A DNA stretch of 64,000 nucleotides from Sipunculus nudus (taxonomy: Eukaryota; Annelida; Sipuncula; Golfingiida; Sipunculidae). Position numbers and translations under genes: made by a program. The notes beneath the pieces are model-generated. The model saw only the letters and a list, made by a program, of their open reading frames with translations. It was not told the DNA's origin and made no database searches. Shown here in pieces: positions 1 through 11,412 of this stretch (position 1 is the first letter of the stretch; every line of letters starts with the position of its first letter). The DNA lies in assembly GCA_026874595.1 (NCBI GenBank), contig CM049310.1, positions 53,447,058 to 53,511,057 of the forward strand. Reading direction: 5' to 3'.

Positions 1-1640
1 CAAATATGTAACGATTTAACTGTATATACAAGTGTTCTATATGAATTTTGAAAGTAACAAAGTCTGATTCAGGTTGAATACATTTGTAGGGTACACTAGT
101 GTGTACTGTACATAACACACACGTACACACTCTCTTCTCCCTACTGCCAATTCATTAACCTCCAAATTACATGATTTATCCCCGACTGGAAAAAGTATAA
201 TCTTTTTTTACAGGTTTTCTTTTTTATTTCTAAAATGCATAGAAAATCATGATATAAACGTGCTGCCAAATGTGTCTTTGCACTACAAGCATGATCACTG
301 GGTAATGAGCTCGATAACCCTTTGCATTTTTTGAGTCCATGGTATAAAAAAACAACCTTTCTTGAGTTCATATTGTCTCATAGCACTGCTGGTAAATCAT
401 ATCTCACTGATTACAAGTATTATTTGCTCATAGAAAGATATAATTATCCCTACAGAACTGCAAATCTTCATGTGTTTTTTATGAATCCTTTCCTGAGAAG
501 AATGTTGGCCAGGACATGAAAGGATTTTATGTTGGACACTTTTGAGTATAAAGTGAAAGAACCAGGTACCAGGAAATTTATATCTATGTTTAGCTTAAAT
601 AAGCCCAAATCCTGACAGTGGCTTAGGCCAGGTTTAATTATGATAGGAATTTGGTTTCAACCAAAGGGCATTTGATCTGGACTGAATCAAATTGGTCCAG
701 ACCAAATTCCAGTTGGGGATTCTGACCAGTCCAAACTTGAAAGCCGATTTATTTCAGATTTTGAGTGAACAAAACACTGCCTTCAAAATGCCTTCAGCAC
801 AGTTTTGATCAAATTAAGCAAAGGTTTCACCCATGTCCAAGCTACTCTAATCTATAAACCAACTTAATCGATAAGCTATCACAAAACGTGAGATTAATTG
901 ATCTTTTATGGACCTGCACTTACAGAACAAATCATGAATAAACAATAATCAAGTAATAACTCTTGATTTGACACATCAAAAGCTGTGGCCCATGTCTAAA
1001 GCTTGCAAGCCTAATGTCAAAGAAGAACTAATTGTAAGTGAAATGTAACAGTAATCACAATCTCACAGCTGGCAAGGCCCTTTCTTGATAACACTGTGCA
1101 GCTGTCCCTTGAGAAACTTGATTGTTTTTACTTGATGTGGAATGAATTCACCACTTGGTTTCCCAATCTTCCTGGTAATTATTTCAACTATTTAACCTCT
1201 CTATCATTTTCAAATTTTGTAATTAAGGTTCTTTCTGTCATCCTGATATAGAATATGATACCTCAGTCAAAAGCAACTTTCCTCTTTTGGCTTTCACTTA
1301 CATACAGGCATTGAACGTTCTATATTTTTAGGGAATCATGGTAGATGTAATTATTTTATCCAATCAGATGGCTTTTCATTTAATTATGAATGATATTTTG
1401 AGCATTCAGATATGCTTCCTACATGATTGTTATAATTTATAATGTTTTTTTTTAACTCCAAAAGAAGATGTGTTGGAACCTGGATTTGCAAAATTACAGA
1501 AGGCAAAACACCAATTGTTGCTATTTAGTTATTTCAACTGCCAGTTGTCTTATACTGGGTCCTTTTTAACAATCTAGCTGTGAAAATATTAATATAAAGT
1601 TATTCATTTTACATGGATTGTACAAATAGTTATTATAACT
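1..1640. other. AT-rich host DNA without recognisable gene
   Basis: The stretch is AT-rich and has stop codons in all frames at short intervals. The longest open frames are under 80 codons and show no domain or convincing splice sites. I see no gene. It is probably intergenic or intronic. Confidence 0.6.
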
Positions 1641-1644
1641 AATC

Positions 1645-1835
1645 AAGGCACACTCCATGGCTTGGATGATGGTGTTCAGTAGCCTGTAGTGGCCGGTGGA
1701 GGACACCAGAGAACACTGAGAAAAGCACCAGCCTTGGACGGGCAACTACAACCCAGTCTCATAGCCATGCCGGGGATCAAACCCAAGTTGCCAGCCCACC
1801 GAGAGAGCAGAGCGTTTTACCCCTTGATTATCTAG
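1645..1835 (-). repeat. tRNA-derived SINE-like fragment
   Basis: This short island is less AT-rich than its surroundings. On the minus strand it carries GGGTTTGATCCC (complement of 1773-1784), close to the RNA polymerase III B-box consensus GGTTCGANNCC. It is followed by a GC-rich body. The A box is not convincing, so this is either a decayed tRNA-derived SINE or chance similarity. Confidence 0.35.
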
Positions 1836-2850
1836 GTCCCTAAATATGCCCGGACATGCTTAAACATATTTTTTATATCTTAATTCTTTAACATCCAAAA
1901 TAAACTGATTCTACAGTCAATGAAGAAACTGATAACTTTCTTTCTCACTGCAAAACTTTTAATATTTCCAAAGGTTGGGTAAAATGATCCAATTAAAATG
2001 ACATATATAATTTCTACCCAAAGGTGACCTATATCAAGCATGTGCCAGCAAAATCATTAACATTACTCATGCCTTTGTGCACAAATGAGCTGTTCATTTA
2101 CAAAACCCACGGTACTTTGTATATTGACACATGGGCAATTACCAAGTTGTTGAGTAAATATCCATTCTACTTGTTTATATAATGGTAAATAGATACTTCC
2201 TGGAAAACCACAGTACACACCACAGCAAAAATATGAGACATGCACTATTATATACAACATTAATTCAGTCATGTTTGTTCCAAAACCACTGAACCAAATG
2301 TAAATAATCTGAACCAGTGTTTTCATGCCTTATACATCACAGGTAGGGAGATCTTAAGGAATGTGTCTTACTTGCATTCTCACTTAAGTGAGATCCTTGG
2401 ACTAAAATCTTGTCTTGTGGTAGTGCAAATACTGCAAGATGCTCCAGAGAGAAAGTGATTATGACCCTTACCCTGACTTGAGTACTTGAGTATTTATCAT
2501 GGACAACATATAAGTTTAAACACTGTATTTACTTTGGTTTTGTAATTATTTATGAAGTAAATGACTAGGATGGTGAATCAAAATATAAACAAATTATACA
2601 AGTTATATGTTTACCCTTTCAGGTCATTTCATGAATATAAGCAAAATTGTTTCATATACTAGAAAAAAGCGACTTTTTTTTTTTTTTGTGTGGTACGCCA
2701 TGTATATGTATGATAATACTTACTGATTACTTTAGTCCAAAATTTGCAAAACCATTTCAGTTAAAGAAAACAAGCCAGATTAAAATCTGCCACAAAGGAT
2801 CCCTATTGACATATTCCTCTGATATCAACCATTTATCTGTCTTTTGAAAA
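1836..2850. other. AT-rich host DNA, nothing recognised
   Basis: No coding exon, RNA gene or repeat boundary could be supported here. Short open frames lack domains and splice signals. Confidence 0.5.
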
Positions 2851-2852
2851 AG

Positions 2853-3240
2853 GATTTATGTGATTTCTGGCTTCATCTGCATATATATTAATGATCTAAG
2901 GGTAATTCTGGTTAAGAAAAGATCTTATGATCTTAGGATGTATGAATTTGTTTATCAGCAACTTGTTTATAAACACAGCAATGTTGATAAATGGGAAAAA
3001 CATGTAACTAAGGAGGTAGACTGCATATATGGGGAGGCAGGAAGGTCACTTGTTGCAAAACCCCATTTGCAAACCTCTGGCTTATCTGACTTGCTGCCAC
3101 TGGCTTATATGACTTCCTGCCACATGCCCTTGTTTTGATTATTTTAGTGGGCCCCCACATGTTATAAACACGTTGAGCCTGTGTGTGGTGATATCAACAT
3201 TTTCTGGGCTATATTTATAAAAGGGATTACCTTAAGTTTT
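2853..3240 (+). repeat. Dispersed repeat, copy 1 of 3
   Basis: A block of about 390 bp is similar in inverted orientation to about 20,025-20,400 and more distantly to about 33,740-34,060. Shared landmarks are a TTTGTTTATCAGCA segment, runs of TGTTTATAAACA type, a TGGGGGCC/GGGCCCCCAC segment and a terminal GATTACCTTAAG. No coding capacity was recognised. It is probably an old interspersed element of unknown class. Confidence 0.55.
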
Positions 3241-4600
3241 TAAAAGGTCAGATAGCTGATTTGGCCCCTTTACAGAAGAAAACAATTTACACCTTCATAG
3301 ACTAACATAAGCACTTCATCAATACAAAAGATGCCATTTTTAGAATAAAAGTTGTTGATATATAATTTCTTCGTGTGAGTGCATGTGACGATACATAAGA
3401 CTGAAAAAAAGAATCACAAGTGATATAGTGTCTTGCAACATGCTGTGCTCTGGTGCACAAGAACAAAAAGGGCTGAACAAAGATCCATTTAAACAAACAA
3501 ATATATGCAATGTTTCTTATACTTTAAAGCTGTAACTTGAAGATACGGAGTGTATCATAATAAAAAAACTGATATGCACAGTAGCAATACCAACATGCTG
3601 TTAATAACTGATCAAAACTAATTATCATCAGATGTTCTATCTACCATTACTCCTCTACAAGAAATGATATCATCAAGACCTATAGTCGTCAGGTTATACA
3701 CACACAACACCATTATATGAATTAGTTCTACCAAGCCGGCTCCTATAATCTGATTTTCCTCACACCAGAAACAATTTTAGATAAGTATAATTTTATACTT
3801 CAAGTCTGATTAATGCTCAAACAGTGTTATTTGTCCATAACCATGTCTTTGCTTAAAAAGCCACATTATAGCTATATTTATAGTTATATGCCTTTAATGA
3901 TCATATTTAACTTTCACTGACTTCTTTAAAACTCTATTTAGGAAATGGATCATAACAGAATAGTACATATCTTTGGAGTATATATGATACTTTCAGATGA
4001 TGGGCAGGGGGGGGGGGGGAAGCAGTAGCACCCTCTCAATATATGTCATTCCTATGTCCATGCATAAATAAAAACATCGGATGTCAACTTTTATATCAAA
4101 TATACAAAACAGTTCTACACAAATTTATATTTTGGATCAAAGTTTTACCCATAAAACTAAATTCTTCAGAAATACCAATAAATATCTTTCTTGTTAAATA
4201 ATGTTTCTTTTGAACATATACAGAAAAGGGACTCATTTTAACACCAAAAATGGTAAACATTATTTTACATCAAAAGATCTACATGTTAACCACTATTCAT
4301 TCACTCAGCAGGTTAATTGTAATTGTAATTTTGCACACACCTTGAGGCACATAATTATATAAATATAAAGGTGAATAAAATTCAAGTGAGGAAATGAAAT
4401 CAACAGGGTCAAATGATAAATTAAAAGACCTTTTTTTCTGTTACAAAGACACAGTCTAGCTCCCCTGAAAAAAAGATCTACAGTCACTAGATATGTACAG
4501 ATATATAACCAATGGGTTAATAAAATGAAACTCTATCCATGTCCTGCATGCACGATGAAAAGTCAGAGCTGACAGGCTGTTAGAGGTTGACTGATAAAGT
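3241..4600. other. AT-rich host DNA with a G homopolymer
   Basis: No gene was seen. A run of 13 G lies at 4007-4019. The remainder is low-complexity AT-rich sequence without supported exons. Confidence 0.5.
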
Positions 4601-4619
4601 GGACAGATGACTGACTTAC

Positions 4620-4664
4620 GGCTGCAGCTGTGACTGGTACAGAAACAAGACTCCCGCTGTCTGG
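4620..4664 (-). CDS. Candidate 45-bp host microexon
   Basis: On the minus strand an acceptor ending TTTACAG is followed by 45 bases and a strong donor (GCC|GTAAGT). All three frames are open; the phase-0 frame encodes a Ser/Val/Ala-rich peptide (begins PDSGSLVSV). It lies downstream of the exon at 10,707-10,880 on the same strand, so it could belong to the same gene. An exon this short can arise by chance and there is no homology support. Confidence 0.25.
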
Positions 4665-4796
4665 CTGTAAATACATGATTCCTGTAAAGTAGATGTCTCA
4701 CCAAAAACCGCAGAGTGTAGAAAAACAGTGGAATATTAGTCTCAGCTCTGACTACCATAGATGGTAAAAAGAGCAAATGCACAGGAAAGTACATAC

Positions 4797-4846
4797 TTAT
4801 GCATTCCAGCTCATTGCTCGGGGAGTCACAGCATGAGCTAGTAAAA
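4797..4846 (-). CDS. Candidate 50-bp host microexon
   Basis: The minus strand shows a good polypyrimidine tract and acceptor (TCTCCTCCTTGCTCAG), 50 bases, then the donor-like AA|GTATGT. One of the three frames is open and contains DSPSNELEC. It sits 130 bp upstream of the other microexon candidate, so the two could be neighbouring exons of one minus-strand gene. Support is limited to splice signals. Confidence 0.25.
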
Positions 4847-5094
4847 CTGAGCAAGGAGGAGACTGAAGTGCAATATCCATAACTGATAATTCTCAGAGAA
4901 TATATAATTAATATAAAAACCAGTACACAGAAATAATTCAAAATCATGTTCAAGTGGTATATGGGGTAAATTCATAGGTCTCTTTATCCTCTCTAATAAT
5001 GACACCTTTCTCTTTCAGGAAAAAACAAAAGCCTTGAGGCACATATTGTCTCCTGCCATTGTTTAATTGGGAAAGTGTGGCATCAGTTATTGGG

Positions 5095-5155
5095 CGGAAT
5101 GGACGGATGGACAGACAGATGGAAGGATGGATGGAAGGATGGACGGACAGACACA
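5095..5155. repeat. GGAC/GGAT tetranucleotide microsatellite
   Basis: Degenerate run of GGAC, GGAT, AGAC and GGAA units. The same class of run ends several of the tandem arrays further right (14.6, 24.4, 24.8, 27.1 and 30.6 kb). Confidence 0.8.
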
Positions 5156-5279
5156 GACTGTTTTAGAAGTCCTCCAAACTGATGCTGGGGGACCAAAAAC
5201 AGGCTCTACCTGGCTATATATGTCCGTAACTGGGAGGTACCACTGTATTTCGCACCTGTTCATATACATACCTTAACCC

Positions 5280-6370
5280 ATTTACTAATTAATAATTATA
5301 AAATATATTTTTCAGAAACAATTCTTTATTTTCATAAGTTTCATCAATATATATGTTCTCATTGTGGTATTCACTAGACAGAAGACAATGCATGGCTACT
5401 ATGTTGCCTTAAACCCAAACTTTGTGGGAAAATATTTTAACCTCAAAAATCACCCCAAGAAATCCAGAACTGCTTATACACAGGTAGGCTTATACATACA
5501 GTTTTATGGTTAATGTGTATGTGATATATCATGATATGCATAATAGATATATGTTAATATAATTACCATGAACATATATACAGAATACATATTTGCAAAT
5601 ATCTGCACACATGCATGCCAAAACATATATATCCAGTTATGTACAAATGAACCACTTGGCTTCCCTGTTTTATCTATCAACATCCACTTGTAATCAAAAT
5701 ATAAAAGGCCTATACAAATATTTATATATCCTTGCAAAAGACTGAGGTTTAACAACAATAAAACCTTAGTAATCATTATAAGGACTCGAGTATTATCATA
5801 TGCAGTTACAGTGGTTGCAGCTTTTAAAGTTATTTGTTAGCAGGAACATAGAGGTATGCATGTTCCCAAGAGAGTATACAGTTTATAGTGCTCCCTTGAT
5901 TTCATCCTATTAATATAAGGCATTAAGGTTAAGTAGCAGTGAATACACTTTCTCACAGTAAATGGTTTGGCTCTCAGTGGTTGGCTGTGGGACAACATTT
6001 TCAGGTTGCCAAGTACAAAAGCTGATTTTAATATAAATTCCCACAGAAAACGAAGAGTGTGGGTCAATTGTTTACAAGCAGGGGCTACAAAAACTTAACA
6101 ACTGTTTTGACTGCAAGTAAAAACATCTGCAAAAAAGGTCTGTGTCTTCAATGGTTAAAACTGTGACTACCATATTTAATTTTAAAATATGACAACTAAA
6201 AAATATATAATTTTCAAAGGTTGAAATCTTTAAGAGAATATTTCATAATTATCATCATGGAAATTAGGTGGTGGTCAAATAATGAGAACAGTCTGTGTTT
6301 AATAGAGCTAAATTTTCCCTTTAATATTTTTCCCTTCAGGTTGGTGAGCATACATTTATTATTTTATTCA
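5280..6370. other. AT-rich host DNA, nothing recognised
   Basis: No supported exon, RNA gene or repeat boundary was seen between the GGAC run and the (TA)n microsatellite. Confidence 0.5.
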
Positions 6371-6372
6371 CA

Positions 6373-6379
<7 letters not shown>

Positions 6380-6458
<79 letters not shown>
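6380..6458. repeat. (TA)n microsatellite
   Basis: About 40 uninterrupted TA units. The inverted-repeat element that follows begins at the last TA, consistent with insertion at a TA target. Confidence 0.95.
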
Positions 6459-6461
<3 letters not shown>

Positions 6462-8441
6462 AAGGCCCAGATTAGAATCTGGCCCAATTTAAAACTGGGC
6501 CAGCCCAGATCAAAATTTTGATTTGGACCGGCCCAGATCAAAATTCTAAACTGGTCTGGACTGATTTTAAACTGGGCCAGCCTGGATTAGAATTTTGATC
6601 TGGGCCAGTCAAGTTTACAATCCTGTGGTAGACTGATTTTAAACTGGACCAGCCCAGATCAGAATCCTAATCTACTCCTAGGCTGGCTTCAATTACACTA
6701 TGTTTACCTAGCTGGCCTTTAATCAATTCAAAGATTTTGTAAAATATTGTAAGTCCACAATAATATTTTATGAATTTATTTCATTTTCTCTGAAAATATC
6801 ATTGGTTGGACTCCTGTCATGTTTTTGTAATATTACCTCTTATATGAAATGTCCAAAATATAATTATAAAATAATCATGTTAGACATTGGTATTTTACAG
6901 ATAAAAAGTACAAATATAGCTTGCAAAACATGTGCATTAATTAAACAAACTAAAACCAAATTTAATCAATAACTATTTATATATATGTTACTCAATGTAA
7001 ATTCAAAATTTTATTTTTTATTTAAAGTTATTTATCATAAGTTGGTTTTTGCTCTGTCATTCCCCCCCCCCAAATATATTGTTACATTGGACCTAGAACT
7101 CACAACATACTACATATTAAGAAAAGAAGGCCCTGAAACATCTATTAAGATACCTAACTTAAGTCATTAAAATTAGGTGACTGAAATTTAGCAAACAGAA
7201 AAATATATATCTAGTGTACATGAATTAGGTTTATATTTGCTAATTTGTGTGAATTATTTACTCGATCATAATGTATTTAGATAGTACAGTCGGAACAATA
7301 TTCACCAACTCAACATTTTAGCTATATTGAAGGTGGAGAATATTTGTATTGCAGCATTTAATTATCTTCAATTTAGATTAGTTATCAGTTAATAGACTAG
7401 CTTTTTTTAAGTTATTAACTCCAAAGTGAAACCTCCACCATGTTTGTCACTCTCTGAAATAAAATTCTAAATCCAATTTTCACGCAAGTTCACCTCTGTT
7501 TTTGAGACTGCCAAATGACAGCAATCATATCATTTTCTCAGCTGTGGATTTTCTGCTATTGAAAATTAAAGTAATGGTATCACAAACCTCTCCCTAGCCC
7601 CATGTTAGGGCACAATGTCATGCTGCTCACCCTAATGAGAATCAAAACTGATAAATTACTTTTTTTTCACTTATACATGAGTAAAGCTGGTATTTTATTA
7701 TGCAAGTATATATTTAATATTACACATGTAATTTTGATATTCAGAAAATTTATCTCAGTTAAGTTGAAAATTTTGATATAAAGTCAAGTAGATGTCTCAG
7801 AACTGACACATATTCTAAACTGTGATTAATTATGGTAGTTGGTTTAGGTGAAGTTCAAATGTGAACTTGCATGCTTGAAGAATAGATGAAACCAAAGAAG
7901 CACATTACATTTGTTCGTTAGCTTTTTCCTCACTAAAATATTTTAAATGATCTTGTTTATTATGTGTTTTGTGCCCTTCAAAATGGTGTATCTGGAATAA
8001 GTGTTTACTGTATTATCTGATTAAAGATTATAAAAATCAAGCTAGCCTAAGACTAGATTAGGATTCTGATCTGGTTAGGCCCAGTTTAAAATCAGTCCAC
8101 CACAGGATTGTAATCTTGACTAGCCCAGATTAAAATTTTGATCTGGGCTGGCCCAGTTTAAAATCAGTCCACCACAGGATTGTAAACTTAACCAGCCCAG
8201 ATCAAAATTCTAATCTGGGCCAGCCCAGTTTAAAATCAGTCCAGACCAGATTTAAATCCTGAAAACTTCACCACAGGATTTTTTATCTGGACCGGCCCAG
8301 ATCAAAATTTTAATCTGGGCTGGCCCAGTTTAAAACTGGTCTGGCCCAGACTAGAATTTTGATCTGGGCCGGTCCAAATCAAAATTTTGATCTGGGCTGG
8401 ACCAGTTTTAAATTGTGCCAGATTCTAATCTGGGCCTCGAC
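6459..8441. mobile_element. Non-autonomous DNA transposon with long subrepeated TIRs
   Basis: The outer ends are inverted copies: left GTCAAGGCCCAGATTAGAAT and, on the other strand from 8441, GTCGAGGCCCAGATTAGAAT. The left arm runs to about 6692. The right arm starts near 8040 and is longer because it holds extra copies of a unit of roughly 115 bp. Both arms end internally in a matching CAGAATCCTAATCTA segment. The arms are built from short palindromes of the type CCCAGATCAAAATTTTGATCTGGG. (TA)n lies on both sides, so the target duplication is probably TA. The AT-rich core (6,693-8,039) has no transposase frame. TA targets fit the Tc1/mariner group, but the class is not established. Confidence 0.75.
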
Positions 8442-8744
8442 ATATATATATATAATATCAATATGCATACCTGCCCAGGCTTAATTATGAACATTATGCT
8501 TTTATTAAATGAGAAATTCAACTATAACAGGTGAACAAAGAAGGGAGTGACTAAAGTCTCAAGGTCCCCAGAATTCTGTAAAGGTTTCTGAATGGCAAAA
8601 AGGTAATGGAAGGGATTAATAGTCTGGTATCAGTGACAACATCAGTCTCATCTGAATTTACATTTCCTAGTCTTTTTGTTTTTTCTTGTAAGTTTTGGTT
8701 TCTCGTTCTACATTTACCTATACACCATGACCAGTACCCATTCA

Positions 8745-8880
8745 CTTCTGGGTGGAGAGGGCATATCCTTGTGGTTAAGACCTGGGGTATTAGCTTGGAA
8801 GGCAGTCAGATTATGACAAGAACTGACAAACTTGCAGTCACCAGTCCAACACCCTAACCATTACACCACCACGCTCCAAT
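8745..8880 (-). repeat. tRNA-like SINE fragment
   Basis: On the minus strand the sequence reads TGGTGTAATGGTTAGGGTG followed by TTGGACTGGTGAC, resembling the 5' half and A box of a tRNA-derived SINE. The B-box half is degenerate. It is most likely a SINE remnant rather than a functional tRNA. Confidence 0.45.
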
Positions 8881-10700
8881 AATTTCCTGGGATTAGTCGA
8901 TATATATTGTGCTGTCAGCTGATATGATGATGGCAGGCATGACGAATTCCGGTCACAGGTGACTTGCTCCAGACATGTACTGGACAAGTTCAAAAACCTA
9001 GACTGATGTATTTTTTATTATGTTTTCTCAATTGTGTCATACTGGTGCTCAATACAATCTTGTATTGTCAAGAGTCAATACATTGTACTGTATTGGCTTT
9101 ATAATGTAACTTTATACAGTTCTTGATTGTCGATCTGATATTACGGTTGGTGTGGCAACAATGCAACTGTTTTTTTTCCTTGTGTAACTCTGTTGTAATG
9201 TTTATGCTTTTGATACAAGCAATCAATGTGAATCTACTGGTATGGTGATCTAAACAATTCTTTATCAATCAGATTCTATAGCTACAGTAGCTTTGCTTCC
9301 ATGGGAGTCATACTGCACTCAAGCCCTATGATACTGGGTTATTTAACAGACCCTGTGAATCAGTATATTTTGCACCATATGCTTTCTTCCGAAAGTTGGA
9401 AATGAACAGAGTTTAGCATGGAATAATGCCTGGTTTATCATGGTAGAGCCAAAGTCATCTTAAGAAAAATACACAATTTTATAGACAATACAAAAATGAA
9501 CTCGATCTAAACAGGATAATGGCCTATTTCATGTATTTGTGATACAGCAAAAATTTTTATTTAACACTGATTTACAGTAACTTCATTTGCAAGAGATGAC
9601 CAATTGACCTATAAATCAATAAATTTAGACTCAAGCAGGAATACCCACTGGTTTTGCCAATGGAGCTTTCTCAACATAACAAATCAATGGAATGATGATC
9701 TCCCAATAGGCCCATAACATCACATGATATAACCTCACTGATAACATTGTTGTGATAGCATGGTTAGGAAACAAAACCACAAATCCTAGTTTATACCAGT
9801 TGCTGTTTATTGCATTATCTGTGAGTACATATCCTGTTTTAAATAATGCCATGAGCAATGTATTCAATATGTTTTAATCTAAATAATATTAGAATATGGG
9901 CAGTTGACAAGGGACTCTGTGTATTCACCAAACCATAGGGGCACGGATAAAGTAATCAAGGTATTGAATATGCAAAATTTCAGCCTAATACATCAAGTCA
10001 CTCCTGAGATAAATGCATGGATGTATTCTACAAAAAAAAATTATTGTATGTGGTGCCACCTGTGTTGTTTATTAGAAAGCTATCGAAGATAGATGGACAT
10101 GCAAATTTCAAGCTTATAAAATTTCACATGTTCATTTCAACTTCGGAACTATTTCACTAACCACAACCAATCCGTGACCAAAAAGTACAACTCTAATTCA
10201 GACTCACAAAGTTTCCTGTTGTATGGGTGTTAATTTCATATATAAAAAATGAAAGTGGTCTGAGGCCACAACTACCCCCAGAGGATCCTTATCAAACTCT
10301 GCCACAGCAACACAGGAAATGTGGTCATCATTCAACACTGATTAGCTCTCTACAATGATGGCTCTAGGCCCAACATTTAGACAAAAGAAAGAGATGTATG
10401 TCACAATGGAATGGAAGCCTTTGAATATAGAAATGTATGAATCTGACCTGGATTATCTCTTAATATTAGAATGGGGTGTCCCTAGCTGGGTTATATCCAC
10501 ATCCTCTACAAAGAAGATGTTAATTAAGTTACCAATGGTAAAACATATCTCTAACCAATCACTTATGGTATAATCAAGTTATACATGACCATTCATATAC
10601 TAAAACAACAGATCTACAGAGAAACTGACACCTTTATAGACAATGAAACACAATCATTATCAAACTTCTTATCCTTTACATGAAGTATACATAATCCATT
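8881..10700. other. Host intronic or intergenic DNA
   Basis: No supported exon or RNA gene. It lies downstream (minus-strand sense) of the exon at 10,707-10,880 and may be intron of that gene. Confidence 0.5.
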
Positions 10701-10706
10701 GCTTAC

Positions 10707-10880
10707 CTCTATCCATGGGGTTTCTTTCTTCACTCTTTTCACCTGCTGGTTGCTGTGGAGATGGAGATGGAGAGTCAGGACTTATTGGTTCGTCTAATGA
10801 TATATCCACACCTATAGGGGATGCTGGGTTAGACCCTATGTAAACCCATCTTGACTGTCGGTAGCTCTTATCATAAATAC
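10707..10880 (-). CDS. Internal coding exon of a host minus-strand gene
   Basis: The minus strand shows a strong acceptor (CTTCCTTTCTTTCTGAAG|GT), a 174-bp open segment and a strong donor (ATAGAG|GTAAGC). The exon enters and leaves in phase 1, so it could be skipped without changing frame. It encodes a 58-residue segment with SRWVYIGSNPASP, an acidic stretch and Ser/Pro-rich SPDSPSPSPQQ, ending in charged residues. No family was recognised. The 1.8-kb exon at 17,385-19,185 on the same strand has a phase-1 donor, so the two are compatible as consecutive or near-consecutive exons of one gene. That link is an inference. Confidence 0.65.
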
Positions 10881-11337
10881 CTTCAGAAAGAAAGGAAGTG
10901 ACAAAACTCATCACCAACACAATCTCCTAATTATGTGCAAGGATGTTTCTACATGTATGCTTCTTATTGGATTAATGAGTTTAGTTATTGCTATTACCAC
11001 AACAGTAATATTCATCAAAAGATTAATTATACATGTGTATACTGATGGTGGTTTCATCATCTGTTTTGCACTAACTGCTTCATACTTTTACCCCTTCCAC
11101 ATTGTAAATGAAAAACCATGTTGCAACTATTTTGTGTTCACTAGTCATTCTCTAACCGGTTTAATGCAAGGACTTTGAAACATAGTCAAGGAGGTGGTTT
11201 CAAACAGTTTTCTGATATAGTAAAAATTTTTGATCACTGTGCAAGCATGACTGCTGTGAGCTGCATATTGCAACAACATGTCAGCGAAGTACCAGCGGTA
11301 TGTGTGCATGTGCGATAACACAGAACCAATTTGAAAC

Positions 11338-11338
<1 letters not shown>

Positions 11339-11410
<72 letters not shown>
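11339..11410. repeat. (TA)n microsatellite
   Basis: About 36 TA units without interruption. Open frames crossing it are artefacts of the repeat. Confidence 0.95.

Positions 11411-11412
<2 letters not shown>

Noticed and set aside
4456-4953. 165-codon minus-strand host frame as one gene
   Set aside because: No start context or domain, and its Cys/Phe/Ser-rich content looks random; only two small splice-bounded pieces in it were kept as weak exon candidates.
6380-6475. Open frames of alternating Tyr-Ile across (TA)n here and at 11.3, 33.6 and 35.6 kb
   Set aside because: They are translations of dinucleotide repeats without stops in two frames; no gene context.
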